Shown piece after piece: positions 23,891 through 36,359 of a stretch of 64,000 nt of DNA; position 1 is the first letter of the stretch; each line of letters opens with the position of its first letter. Below the pieces are notes generated by a model. The model was not told the origin of the DNA and did not search any database. It was given only the letters and a program-made list of their open reading frames with translations. The stretch comes from Armigeres subalbatus (lineage: Eukaryota; Arthropoda; Insecta; Diptera; Culicidae), in assembly GCF_024139115.2 (NCBI RefSeq), contig NC_085141.1:379829278-379893277 (forward strand), written 5' to 3'. Both the position numbers and the translations under genes were made by a program.

Positions 23891-24299
23891 AAATTTTCGA
23901 CCACTATTCTAGTTTGAATCTGGAGCAAAATAGAACAAACTCGCTGGTTTCCCCAGCAGTGTTCCATTCATGTTTTTCAATTTTTCTATTCAAAGAAATC
24001 ATTATGTTGCTGCCAAGAAAGGCGCCGTAACTGTAAAGTGGATTGATCCGTAGATAAAATGACACGTTCATACACCGAAAAGAATTGAAAAATATCTGAA
24101 TCTCGTAATTCATTCGTGATTCAAATCTGCGGAAAATAGAACAGAGCGTTATACCAGTTTTATTTTTTTGACAGATGACTGGTATAAAAAATGAATCTAG
24201 AACAGCTGCTGGGAAAATTATTGTTTCAGATTCATATTCAAACTGACAGTCCCGACCGATTTGAATCACTGGTGATTTTACTCTTATTGGGTAAACCGG

Positions 24300-24900
24300 A
24301 ACGTTACCCCGGTTACATTTTCCCTGTTCGGCCACATTAACGCTCCTGTCGGCTGTCGGCCGCCATTGCTGGTACGACCGCATCACCATTCGAACAAACG
24401 TCGGCTGGATCCTCGCCCGACCGTCCACCGGCGGTTCAGAACTCGTGGCCCGCTAGACCGCTGTCAAGCTACACGCCAGCTGCACCACCGCTAAGGACCC
24501 GTCATCTACATTCGATTCCCGCTAAGGCTCCCGTCGGCTGCATCATCGTCCGACGACCAGTCGGCCATAGTGTCGACCAAGAACCGTTCCGTCACTTGGT
24601 GGCCGCTTTACCACCCCGTTAGCTGCATCACTGTCTGGCAAAGCGTTGGCCACATCATCGTCCGGTGGCGATTTTATCGCCCGTTGGCTCCTGCATCGTT
24701 CAACCGCTCGACGGCCACCTCGATCGCCCGTTGGCCGCATTACTAAACAGCTTCCCGGCGGCCGCATTCAGCAACGCGGCCCGTCTACCACATCGTTAAT
24801 CGCCTGGTTCGTTCGGCAACCCGTTGCCCACCTCGTCACCTAGCCACCCGCCGGCTACCTAATCGTACAGCCATCCACCCCCTGCTTTTGAAAGCCAGCT
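24300..24900. repeat. GC-rich degenerate repeat
   Basis: A GC-rich island in AT-rich DNA. It is built from degenerate words like CCCGTTGGCCGCATTAC, CGTTGGCCACATCATCGTCC and CCCGTTGCCCACCTCGTCACC at spacings of about 30 bases or multiples. Open frames here (24543-24767 minus, 24646-24843 plus) reflect the composition. No domain is visible. Confidence 0.55.
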
Positions 24901-24957
24901 ATTCATCCACCCGTAAGTGTTATTTGCCGTTTGAATAAAAGTCTTTGTTAAAATTTA

Positions 24958-25492
24958 AAAAAAACCCAAATTTATCCACCAGTGGTGATTATGCCTTTCT
25001 CGATTCAATGTGTTGAATTCGAATTAGTATGGTAAATGCAACGTAAATTGCCTGGCTTTTAAAAGCTTTGATGCGATTATATCACGCTACTTAAGAATTA
25101 CTCAACTATGAGAGTAATGGGTTGCGTCACGGCTAAATTGATTAATGACTTAAAGTGTGCATGCAAACAGCGTATTTGTTAAAAGAAAAATAGAAATATT
25201 ATTCAAACCGAATGAGTTATTAACAAACAAAAACAATAGTGTCCAACTAGGAAAGTTTCTCCGTCGAATGAAACTAGTTGCACTCGAATCGGTCAAGTCC
25301 TTCTATATGAAACGTGTTTAACAATAAAAATTCCTGGGCTACACACACACACAGTCAGACATATGCTCAGTTTTTCGAGCAGAGTCTATTGGTATATAAC
25401 ACTATGGGTCTCCGAGTGTCCTATCAAAATTTGGCTTTTGGAGTGAAATTATAGCCTTCTGGAATAACTTTGTTGTACGAGAAAGGCAAAAA
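24958..25492 (+). mobile_element. MITE family A (copy 3)
   Basis: The left end is AAACCCAAATTTATCCACCA, followed by a GTGGTGATTATGCCTTTCTCG block. Inside is one decayed unit (CCGTCGAATGAAACTAGTTG), an ACACAC run (25343-25353) and the right module TATATAACACTATGGGTCTC. The right end is ACGAGAAAGGCAAAAATC. Confidence 0.75.
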
Positions 25493-26437
25493 TCACACTT
25501 AGGCCATCACGTTCCGGAAAACCTCCCCACATCAGTGACCCAAAGACCCGGAACAAAAGAGGCCTTCTGTGCCCACCCCAGACGGCTGCCGTGGCTAGAC
25601 CAGCAGCTAGGGGTTGAGATCAGTTCCTTTCAGGAACTGAACGGTTCCGAGGCCACAAAAATTGAGTCTTATAACTGTAAGGCCGTCTTCAGTGTTTCGG
25701 ACGTTGAGTTGGGTGATTTCTCTAGAAATGTTGGAATTTATTCTTCTGAACGGATTGCCAGCCAAATGAATTACAGAAAAAATCTAACGCAAAAATATTT
25801 GTTCATTTTAACAATTCTTGGTATTAATGACACATTGCAGACAGAATAAGTTTTTCCTACTCGAGTGGAAACACTGTACAGCACAAAATTAATCACGTAC
25901 TTTCGGCGAATATAAAATTGAGTTACTGCCAGTGGCAACGCGATTTTTCTCATTGGTATACATGACAGAAAAAAAATCACCTCGCAACAAGCGATTGTGG
26001 TACCAACTTGAACACAAAAGCACAGTTTTCGTCAACGCTGCATCCACCGAAGTACAGAAGTATCCGGTTTTTCGATGATGTTTTCGACAACAATCAGTGT
26101 TTCAACAGAAAAACAATATCCAGTTACCATGATTTCTGTTTTGCCGCCGAATGATATGCCAATTCAAAAAGTTCGCTACAAATTTCTCATCCTGTTTGTA
26201 CCCGATGGAATTGAATGCAAACAATAATAACGTTATAACGTTCAGGATAAAAAAAAACACTTGCTTAATTTGTGCCTTGTTTTGACATTTTACTAAAGTA
26301 ATCATTTCCTTTTTGTGAGAAACATGTTCAAAAACTATGTGACTTGATTAACGAATTGAATGAATCTACTTTTTATTCAAATCAGGAATTTACGATTTAT
26401 TTACATAGAATGTTTCACTAATTGAAGAATCGATGTC
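25493..26437. other. Spacer, weak coding-like pieces only
   Basis: Several medium open frames (25535-25849 plus, 26102-26305 minus) lack domains. The minus frame at 26102-26305 has a hydrophobic stretch near its start, VFFFILNVITLLLFAF. It lies just downstream of the coding remnant at 26440-26960, but nothing ties the two together. Confidence 0.35.
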
Positions 26438-26439
26438 TT

Positions 26440-26960
26440 CAATTCAGAGTTCTGTAAGACGATAATAAAATTAAATCTAATTGTGGCCAATCATCATTAG
26501 CATCATCTTCCCACGCGACAAATACCCGTGGTGTGCTTCCATCTTGGCAGTAAACGTCTAGCAGTGTAACCCATTGCTGCTCAGAAAACTGTCATCTTTA
26601 TCGTTCCAGAACGAGACAAAGGCGGTTTCCACTGAACCATCAACAACGGCATTATCCGGGACGGCATCAGCATACTCTCCCTTGAAGCCCTCTGTCGATT
26701 TCCAGCAACGGAATGCTTCTGGCACTTTAATTAAAATTTATTTTGAAAATGGGAACTTTGTATCATCGTTGAACGTCGTCTGTGCGACGATGGATCTGTA
26801 GAGCTGGTTCACGTCGAAACTGCCACTACACCCGCTAGTCAGATCGTATAGCACTACTGCCTCACTGATTGTCTGAGTACACACAAACAGTGGGGCTTCG
26901 AATGGAGCCACAGAACTATTTTGGAAAGTGATTTTCCAATTTAAGTACTTGAAAATTGTT
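26440..26960 (-). pseudogene. Unrecognised protein-coding remnant
   Basis: The minus strand carries a continuous-looking protein signal of roughly 165 residues. Blocks in order: NWKITFQNSSVAPF (about 26940-26895), FVCTQTISEAVVLYDL, SGSFDVNQLYRSIV, VPEAFRCWKSTEGFKG, VVDGSVETAFVSFWND, VTLLDVYCQDGS and VFVAWEDDANDDW (about 26500), ending at a TGA near 26441. An AATAAA-like signal follows at about 26396. Lesions: an in-frame TAA after FPFSK (about 26745), a frame change near 26580, and probably another near 26945. The residue composition (many V, F, D and W in short strand-like blocks) suggests a folded beta-rich protein. I do not recognise the family. It could be a decayed host gene or an old virus-derived insertion, which are common in Aedes. 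Confidence 0.55.
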
Positions 26961-29623
26961 CATTGAAACGTGCCTGAATAGCACAATCAAAAAAAAAATT
27001 CAAGGATTTCCGTAGGCACTTCTTTTATAATTTAATTTAACACTCATTTTTATTTTTTTATCATCATTTTATTTTGCCTAATCATTAATGCGCACGATTT
27101 GAGACGGTTTTAAGTCAATCATTTTCGACTTATGTCATTAAATTTCGATCCATTTCCCATAGTGCGGTGACACAAACTTCAAAGTTGAAGATCCTTATGA
27201 TGAGAAAGATGTGAACCGACGAAATTGACGCCAATGATGATGGCGACGTCGACAACGACGACGTCAACTCTCTGGCTGCTGATTATTCATACTTACTATA
27301 TTGAAACCACCCTCGCCCAACCTCCGAGTACCGAGTGGGTGCAATTTGCTAGCCAGGGATAATCAGTCCAGATAAGAAGCTGCCGCTGGCTCGTGGCAGC
27401 CAATTCAGGTCTTTGAACTTGCTTGCCTCGTGCATAACTGCACAGAGAGGGAAATTTAAATTCATATCGCCCCCTACCATAGATAGGGAAGATCGAGACA
27501 GCTCGTCGGTCAATTGACATATGATGCCCGCATGCAAACGATCCTCAAAACTCAAATGGAGAGGAAACTTGAATATTCAATAAAAACAAACGGCAATGAC
27601 CATCGCCGGTTGGGTTGACCCCTATTTTGCATTAATTAGAAGCGGGGTGAGCAATGCGAGCGGTCATCTCGATTCCGTGCAGGTTTCAAGCGTCATATGG
27701 TTTAATTAGTTCGGGTGCGATAAGACTACTACTGTCAATGGTCATAAAGATTTATGATCACGATATTTTACTAATGAAGCTGGGTGCATTCGACACTCAG
27801 ATTAATTTATGAAGTTTTATGATCGTTCTGATGTAGATTTCCTTACTGAGCCGCATAGGAAATGTATGTAAAATGAGTAGAAGTCAAAAGCAGCAGACTG
27901 TTCTTAGCTGTTGGCCATTACCTAATCGGCGTTATTGTTTGAAAATGAAAAGATGCTGTCAAATAACAATTTTATTCACAAACGTTTTTTGATGGGAAGC
28001 TCAAATCGTAAACTCCTATATTGGATTGAGCAAATGTCTAAGTTTGCAAAAGGAATCACCACCATGTGAATAAACATCGCCAACTCGCAGCATGGCTATA
28101 GAGCATGTCCTTGAACAGGCTGCCGGAAACTCAGATATCCCTTGTCTGACACCGTCATATCTATCCATACATTATGCAAACACCGAAAGCTCGTATTTCT
28201 TGCATGACAAACCAAACATATTGGATTGCGAGCGAGGCATGCCGCCAAAACCGAGGCAGCCTCAGTTTCAACTCTTTCATGCGAAAAGAAACACATGTTT
28301 TCCCCTTTTCAATGATACTCGCACTTACATGGGGTTTTCCTTCGTTTTTAGCAGATGGATGTGCATCCCAAACAAGTGAGTTTCGTTGGTTTGGTTGTTT
28401 CAACGTCTCGTATCAGACGCGAAGTTGTACTTTCATCAAGGGCTTACAACGCTTCCCGCTTCCCCAAACATATTTCCGTTCAGAATGGAAACATACATTA
28501 GCCCAGTGTCGGAAAAATAAACATTCAAATCCTTCCAAATTCTTCACGGCCTGGCATTGATTCCTCTTGTTGATCTACATGTACACCGTTCAACCGCCCG
28601 AATCCGCATACTGCTGCTGTTGTTGTCGCCAGGATTAATGAATACATAATTTATGAACTTCTCTTAATTAAAATATCAAAAATGAATACGATGCGGACCA
28701 GCCACCGAATGGCGTTCCATCGCACGATGCTCCCTCAAATATATCTGTTTTAGCCGAAATCTAGCACTAAACGACACCCGTTTGTCTACGAGTTTGGCGA
28801 AAAATGACTCAAGTTGTTTGAGGAAAGCCTAAACTTTCTTCTTAATGCGTGCCTGCCGTGCCTTTCATAGTTTACCGGAGCTGATTTTTGCCTTCCATCC
28901 TTACCCCCACCCTTCCCAGCTGTTAGGACAGTTGACAGTCGGTGGCGAACCGCACTAAAATTTCCTAACCGTAAAATAAATTCCTCCCCGGAGGTAGGGT
29001 GAGTCGGAAAACAGCATACGAGTTTTTGGCGTGCCAAACTGCCACTAAATTTAGAAACTTTACGACGAGAATCGTCGCATTGTGTGAACGTGTTTGTCTT
29101 AGAACTGGTTTGTTTCGAACAACGACAACACGACCTCCCGAGCTGGGAGGTACGAGCTTTCCAGCGAGCAGTAGTGGTTTCGCAGCGTGTGCTGTCGGAG
29201 CGGTAATTATTTACTTTCTTCTGCGACTAAAGCTGCTCAGACGGGGCTGAATTAATATTTGAAATAATGTGTTTTCATTACGTGTCCCCGCTCCCCCGCG
29301 ACCGGATTGGGATTGGGAAGTTTGGGGCGGCGGGGTCGTTTTTACGACGATAATTATGAGTCGGATGAGGAATGGGACGTATGGGACCCGAGGAACGTCT
29401 GGAAGCGAAGTTTTTGAAGGACAGTGCAGGGGGTATGAATGGTTCCCGAAGAGTCAACCACCGCATTAAAACATCAATAAATTAAAAATTATCTTTTACT
29501 TTCGGAGAATAAGCACACCACTTGCTTAAAGGTTATTTAAGGTGAGTTTATCAACGACAATGAGTTTTCAAGGAAGTTTGCCTTTTGCTTTTGTTATGAA
29601 TACCCTTTACCCACCTGGATATT
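26961..29623. other. Largely unique non-coding DNA
   Basis: No repeat family was recognised and no coding block is convincing. A GAC/GAY-rich patch lies at 27215-27275. Parts at 28590-28680 and 29450-29500 have homeodomain-like TTAATTAAAAT words. It resembles intronic or regulatory DNA of a long gene. Open frames at 28092-28560 overlap on both strands without domains. Confidence 0.4.
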
Positions 29624-31174
29624 TACCCAGCCAACAAATTTGTTCACATAATTAACTTTCAGTTCTGTTTAATGCACTCATATACGATGTATCTTGATTG
29701 TATAAAATGCATAGATTCCCTCTATGTGAACAAAAGTGGAGGCCATATACGTACAAATCAATATTATTGCATAACGAGATATACGACGTATCCCGATTTC
29801 AATTGAATCTTTGAACAATCATGCTTGTTTTTATCAGAGATCGCACATGTTCAGTTATGAAGTTACATATTTGGCTTGTTACAACTTTCTAATCTAGAAG
29901 AGGTAAGAACAGTTTCAAATATGCATGCATAATAATATATCAATTTTATTAATATAAACTAACGTGTCATTGTATTTACAGCAAACATATTTATTAGGAC
30001 GGAACTGGATTCTATCATCATGTTAAAATGCTGTTAGTTGCTTATCAGTTGGTGCATATATTTATGTTATAAGTTTAACCTCTATCTTCCAGTTTTGATC
30101 CATTGACCTTCTAGTTCATAGTCTAGATACTATCCGTTCCTCCTTTTGTACACAGCTGTTAAGCGATTATTTATACTTAATGATACTATTGCACCTGCAA
30201 ATACAATTTGAAAAAGCATTTTATTGCATCTTGTACAACATCCTCAACAATGATTTCTTAAAGCAGCATATGCGATTTAATTGAGCACATATACAATTTC
30301 ATGTTGACGTGTATATGATCTCTAAAAGGAGATATACAATATTGCTGATATATTTAAATTTTCCCAAAAGCTCATTTCCATAAACACGATATCACAGATT
30401 ATTTTATAGATTATAAACATAGCTATAATAAAACTAATTTAAAAAAAAAGTTTGTTTGAAGCCCACTAATAGTGCATTCTCCAGTACATAGTTGAATTTC
30501 ATCTTAGCAGTTTGTTATGCGAGAAAATTTCCAATAAGTGACTACAAGTGCTGTTTAATATCAAATTCTATATTTTAGAGTGCGTGTATGTATACAAAGG
30601 ATAGAAGTAAAAGAAAATTATCGTTGAAATGCATGTTGATTAATTTAACTAATTTGTCGGATATTCGTCGCCTGTCTGTTCCATAAAAGGCATTCTAAAA
30701 AAGTTGTTCTATTAAATTGTGATGATAGACTACAAATGGTGGCATTACCCATGGGTGCGGAAAGATTTCTTTTTACAAATTAATATCTCTGTATAAAACG
30801 CCTATGAGTACAGCTTTTTCGTTTTCATTTGTTTTCAATGACAAACGAGAGCATTTTCTAATAAAAATGTTTTACGACAGACTCAAAGAACACCAGAGTT
30901 GATGTTTGTATATTTGCAATCATTATTCCAAAAGACTATGCAATCAAATCTTAATGACAATGCAATTTCATATGCGCATATAAACAATTGTTCAATTATG
31001 CATGATATATGATTTCGTTGTGAGTTTAACTTAGCATATTTACAACTAATGATAAAGATTGCAATTAGATTGTATGTTTGCATTATATGTAACCTTTCTA
31101 CAATTTTTTACAACTTCTGATAAATCTATATATGATTACGATTTGATCTGTTAATATATGTAACTTATTTTGTA

Positions 31175-34100
31175 TTCGCGGGCAGCAGGGACTATGTCCA
31201 AGGGCTTGACGATCCCTCCCCAGGCCATCTGCGAGTTGTGGGGCTTGCCTAGGATGTGGTGGGGTTTGACAGTGGGCCCTGTTAAACCTCTATAAAAGCT
31301 GCATGTATCCGCAAGTAGGCCCCACCAAAGCGACCGTGTGCCGCTCAAAGCGCACAAGCCCAAGTCCTGGTGTTAGGTGGGACGCTAAACAGCCCTGACA
31401 CGACGGCCCTCCGACGAGACAGGAGGTTTGCGCAGGCCCAATAAGCCGCCTAGAAAACCAATCATTACGAACAATATAAGAGATAATGCGACTCGATATA
31501 ATCGGCAAAGACCTAGGCGACGAATACAGGATCACGATTGGAAGCTTGGAACATGGAATTGCAAGTCGCTAGGTTTCGCAGGTTGCGACAGGATGATCTA
31601 CGATGAATTACATCCCCGCAACCTCGACGTCGTGGCGCTGCAGGAGATTTGCTGGACAGGACAGAAAGTGTGGAAAAGCGGGTATCGAGCGGCTTTCTTC
31701 TACCAAAGCTGTGGCACCACCAACGAGTTGGGAACCGGCTTCATAGTGATGGGTGAGATGCGCCAACGTGTAGGCAGCCAATTGGCAGCCAATCAACGCA
31801 AGGATGTGCAAGCTGAGGATAAAAAAAGGCCGTTTCTTCAACTATACCATCATCAACGTGCACTGCCCACACGAAGGGAGACCCGACGACGGGAAAGAAG
31901 CGTTCTACGCACAGCTGGAGCAGACATACGATGGATGCCAACTGCGGGACGTCAAAATCGTCATCAGGTAGGAAGGGAGGAAATGGAAATGTATAGACCG
32001 ATCATCGGACCGGATAGTCTGCACACCGCATCGAATGGCAACGGCCAACGATGCATAAACTTCGCAGCCTCCCGCGGAATGGTAGTCCGAAGCACCTTCT
32101 TTCCCCGCAAAAATATCCACAAGGCCACATGGAGATCACCTAACCAAGAAACGGAAAACCAAATCGACCACGTTCTAATCGACGGTAAATTCTTCTCCGA
32201 CATAACGAACGTCCGCACTTACCGCAGTGCGAATATTGAATCCGACCACTACCTCGTTGCAGTATGCCTGCGCTCAAAACTCTCGACGGTGTACAACACG
32301 CGTCGAAGTCGGACGCCGCGGCTTAACATTGGGCGGCTACAAGACGGTAGACTAGCCCAAGAATACGCGCAGCAGCTGGAAGTGGCACTTCCAACGGAAG
32401 AGCAGCTAGGCGCAGCGTCTCTTGAAGATGGCTGGAGAGATATTCGATCCGCCATTGGTAGCACCGCAACCGCTGCACTAGGCACGGTGCCCCGGATCAG
32501 AGAAACGACTGGTATGACGGCGAATGTGAGCAGTTAGTGGAAGAGAAGAATGCAGCATGGGCGAGATTGCTGCAACATCGCACGAGGGCGAACGAGGCAC
32601 GATATAAACAGGCGCGGAACAGACAAAACTCGATTTTCCGGAGGAAAAAGCGCCAGCAGGAAGATCGAGACCGTGAAGAAACGGAGCAACTGTACCGCGC
32701 TAATAACACACGAAAGTTCTATGAAAAGTTAAACCGTTCACGTAAGGGCCACGTGCCACAGCCTGATATGTGTAAGGACATAAACGGGAACCTTCTTACG
32801 AACGAGCGTGAGGTGATCCAAAGGTGGCGGCAGCACTACGAAGAACACCTGAATGGCGATGTGGCAGACGAAGATGGCGGTATGGTGATGGACCTGGGAG
32901 AACGCGCGCAGGACATAATTCTACCGGCTCCGGATCTCCAGGAAATCCAGGAGGAGATTGGCCGGCTGAAGAACAACAAAGCCCCTGGGGTTGACCAACT
33001 ACCAGGAGAGCTATTTAAACACGGCGGTGAGGCACTGGCTAGAGCGCTGCACTGGGTCATTACCAAGATTTGGGAGGAGGAAGTTTTGCCGCAGGAGTGG
33101 ATGGAAGGTGTCGTGTGTCCCATCTACAAAAGGGCGATAAGCTGGATTGTAGCAACTACCGCGCAATCACATTGTTGAACGCCGCCTACAAGGTACTCTC
33201 CCAAATTGTATGCCGTCGACTAGCACCAATTGCAAGGGAGCTCGTGGGGACAAGGGAGCTCCACCACGGACCAGGTGTTCGCCATTCGCCAAGTACTGCA
33301 GAAATGCCGCGAATACAACGTGCCCACACATCATTTATTCATCGACTTCAAAGCCGCATATGATACAATCGATCGGGACCAGCTATGGCAGCTAATGCAC
33401 GAACACGGTTTTCCGGATAAACTGACACGGTTGATCAAAGCGACGATGGATCGGGTAATGTGCGTAGTTCGAGTTTCAGGGGCATTCTCGAGTCCCTTCG
33501 AAACCCGCAGAGGGTTACGGCAAGGTGATGGTCTTTCGTGTTTGCTATTCAACATCGCTTTGGAAGGGGTAATACGAAGAGCAGGGATTAACACGAGTGG
33601 TACAATTTTCAATAAGTCCGTCCAGCTATTTGGTTTCGCCGACGACATAGATATTATGGCACGTAACTTTGAGAAGATGGAGGAAGCCTACATCAGACTG
33701 AAGAGGGAAGCTAAGCGGATCGGACTAGTCATCAACACGTCGAAGACGAAGTACATGATAGGCAGAGGTTCAAGAGAAGACAATGTGAGCCACCCACCGC
33801 GAGTTTGCATCGGTGGTGACGAAATCGAGGTGGTAGAAGAATTTGTGTACTTGGGCTCACTGGTGACTGCCGAAAATGACACCAGCAGAGAAATTCGGAG
33901 ACGCATAGTGGCTGGAAATCGTACGTACTTTGACTCCGCAAGACGCTCCGATCGAATAGAGTTCGCCGCCGTACCAAACTGACAATCTACAAAACGCTAA
34001 TTAGACCGGTAGTCCTTTACGGACACGAGACCTGGACGATGCTCGTGGAGGACCAACGCGCACTTGGAGTTTTCGAAAGGAAAGTGCTGCGTACCATCTA

Positions 34101-34464
34101 TGGTGGGGTGCAGATGGCGGACGGTACGTGGAGGAGGCGAATGAACCACGAATTGCATCAGCTGTTGGGAGAACCATCCATCGTTCACACCGCGAAAATC
34201 GGACGACTGCGATGGGCCGGGCACGTAGCCAGAATGTCGGACAGTAACCCGGTGAAAATGGTTCTCGACAACGATCCGACGGGCACAAGAAGGCGAGGTG
34301 CGCAGCGGGCAAGGTGGATCGATCAGGTGGAAGATGACTTGCGGACCCTCCGTAGACTGCGTGGTTGGCGACGTGTAGCCATGGACCGAGCCGAATGGAG
34401 AAGACTCTTATATACCGCACAGGCCACTTCGGCCTTAGTCTGAATAAATAAATAAATAAATAAA
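31175..34464 (+). mobile_element. RTE-like non-LTR retrotransposon copy
   Basis: A 3.3-kb LINE with exact target duplications TTATTTTGTA at 31165-31174 and 34465-34474. The 5' ~250 bp is non-coding. One long coding region follows with an AP-type endonuclease and then a reverse transcriptase. The stop codon is followed at once by a TAAA tandem tail (34444-34464), so there is essentially no 3' UTR. That, the endonuclease-first single frame and the short tail repeat fit the RTE clade. The copy is dead. Confidence 0.85.
31428..34443 (+). pseudogene. LINE endonuclease-reverse transcriptase, broken
   Basis: The endonuclease nicks target DNA and the reverse transcriptase copies the LINE RNA at the nick. 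Endonuclease blocks: LGTWNCKSLG (about 31536), LDVVALQEICW (catalytic Glu, about 31622), then IDHVLIDGKFF and ESDHYLVAV (SDH motif, about 32240). Reverse transcriptase blocks: GVDQLPGELFK (about 32985), FIDFKAAYDTIDRDQLW (catalytic Asp, about 33340), RRGLRQGDGLSCLLFNIAL (about 33509) and FGFADDIDIMAR (catalytic DD, about 33630). The C-terminal part ends in TARIGRLRWAGH-like sequence before a TGA at 34441. The middle of the endonuclease (about 31765-31970) lies in another frame. Further breaks occur near 32490, 33130, 33240 (with loss of a few residues around the usual QAGF block) and 33945. Confidence 0.85.
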
Positions 34465-34505
34465 TTATTTTGTACATTCATATACGATTGCTGGTTTGCT
34501 GGGTA

Positions 34506-35230
34506 GTCGCTACAGCGTCGATCAACATATATCTGGCGAATTTTAAAGCCTGTAATCGTCGATCTTGAACGATGTTCCTGATTACACCGCGTACAGTCTG
34601 CTTCTTTCTTCTGACATATTTGAAAGTTACTTAAGTTCTAATAAGATGAAATTTTGAGATCTATATTGAAATTTAATTAAAACAAAAAACGCAAAAATTA
34701 TCAAGTTACCAACTCATCTCCATCTATCTTTAATTCACCCTTTTTAACCCTCTCCCGCCCATGATGTCTGTGGAGCACCATCAAATTTTGCACCTTCTAA
34801 CCTTCACCGAATTGTTTTAACAACAAAAAGCAATATTTGGCACATCCTTACGGTTCCATTACACTGTAAATATAATCAATTTTGAGAACAAATACTTAAA
34901 CTATTGAAAACAATCGATTAACTATTGATTTACAATCAACTTTTTTTTTCGTTTTCCACAAATTTAAGCTATGCTAAATAATTTTAGCTCTAGCATTTTT
35001 CTCAAAGATAATTCTTTACTATTGAAATTCTTATAAAAAGTCGTGGGCGGAAAAGGGTTAATTGTCCTAATATTGTAACATATCTCCGACTATCGACTCA
35101 GTTTCAGTACAGTGCATATGTAGGAGCATCGAATCAACAACCTCCGCTCCTCGCCGAAATTCTCAGCAGATCTGCTATTGTTCAAAAGATATTCAAGATA
35201 TTATTCATATTTTAACCCTCCTGAGAATCT
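34506..35230. other. AT-rich spacer
   Basis: No gene or clear repeat. A few pyrimidine-rich and TTTTCC words foreshadow the degenerate repeat to the right. Confidence 0.35.
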
Positions 35231-35234
35231 TTTC

Positions 35235-35790
35235 TTGAATAGTTTTCCGCCCAACTAGAACAATATGATTTATAAGAACCACGACCTTTCGAAGTAACTT
35301 TCACCTAATTGAAAAGCTTTATGAAGAAATAGCCCACCTCCAGGTTTTTCATGATTCGAAAGACATTTTACAAAATTTTCATTAGTTTGCCCTCCTGGAA
35401 TTATTCCAGGAACGAATTTTCCACCCATTGATTCAATACAGGCATTTCTATGGCGAAATTTTCAAAACAATCCGCCCACTTGACTTACTCTTTAGCGAAA
35501 TTTCTACCCAGAAGATTTGGCATCAATTAACAACCGTTTCACAAATAATTAACATTCTTGTCTTCCTGGAATACATTTTCAACAGTTTTCCGCCCATTAT
35601 GATTGAGTGCCATTCGCAGAAGCTTCAACCTAGTAACAAACATTATGATGAAGTTTCCACCAATTAAGAGCGCTTCTCAGAGGAATTCTCCCCCTGAAGA
35701 TTTATTAGGATTGAATAGGAATTTAACAAAGAATTTATATATCAGCTTTTCTAAGGTTCACGTCCCAAACAATTTCTCGCCTAAAGATTC
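35235..35790. repeat. Degenerate repeat with TTTTCCGCCCA words
   Basis: Words such as AGTTTTCCGCCCAACTAG (35241), AATTTTCCACCCATTGATTC (35415), AATCCGCCCACTTGAC (35470) and AGTTTTCCGCCCATTATG (35584) recur, separated by GAAATTT/GAATTC words. It is a decayed tandem repeat of uncertain unit, perhaps 40-85 bp. The open frames at 35428-35803 fall in it. Confidence 0.5.
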
Positions 35791-35799
35791 AGTGACGTT

Positions 35800-36359
35800 T
35801 TAAGGGGACCCATGTCAATACAATATTTGAGATAATATCAGAAATACATGAATCAATAACGAATTGCTCAAAATAGTTCTAGGAGAGTGTAGAGAATTAT
35901 TCATTGACACAAGAAGAGATCTTCGCTTCCTCATTTAATTTATCCAAAAATGGAATTTGGTGAGATTGTTTCAATATGTTTTTATATGATGACAAAACTA
36001 AATGCGCGGTGGATTTAAAAATATGGAAGTTTGTTAATGGCTCCATAATCCAATTGCTAAAGGTAGCATGAGCAGGCGGAGCTTATTGCAAGTGAAGTCT
36101 GAAATGTCCCTACTGCAGCTAATGCACAGCTCACCAATTGAATAGTTTTCTCGGGACTGAAAAGCTATTCTCACTGTACATGGTTCGGAGTTTCTTTAAT
36201 TCAAGGCCAATAACGATGCCGGCCACATCCTCACAGTCAAATAGGATAAGGGAAGGAAAATTAGTTCGACACTCATTGCTACAAGAGACCACGAAATCCT
36301 CTGCATCTCCATGACCGCACTGGAAAGGAATGGCATGTTAGTTGGAAAGTAAATATAAT
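35800..36359. other. Spacer, possible retroelement-derived piece
   Basis: The part at 36190-36340 contains AACGATGCCGGCCACATCCT and CACTCATTGCTACAAGAGAC. These words seem familiar from dispersed mosquito repeats, but I cannot name the element. No coding frame was found. Confidence 0.3.

Larger units (their letters stand above)
29626..34503. mobile_element. TA-flanked DNA element split by a LINE
   Basis: The ends are CCCAGCCAAC (29626) and, reversed, CCCAGCAAAC (34503), 9 of 10 matching. TA lies on both outer sides (29624-29625 and 34504-34505). After removing the LINE (31175-34464) and its duplicated target, the host element is about 1.6 kb, AT-rich, with many ATATACGA-type words and no transposase. 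The inverted repeats are short, so this call is moderate. The TA duplication and mirrored ends agree with each other. Confidence 0.55.
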
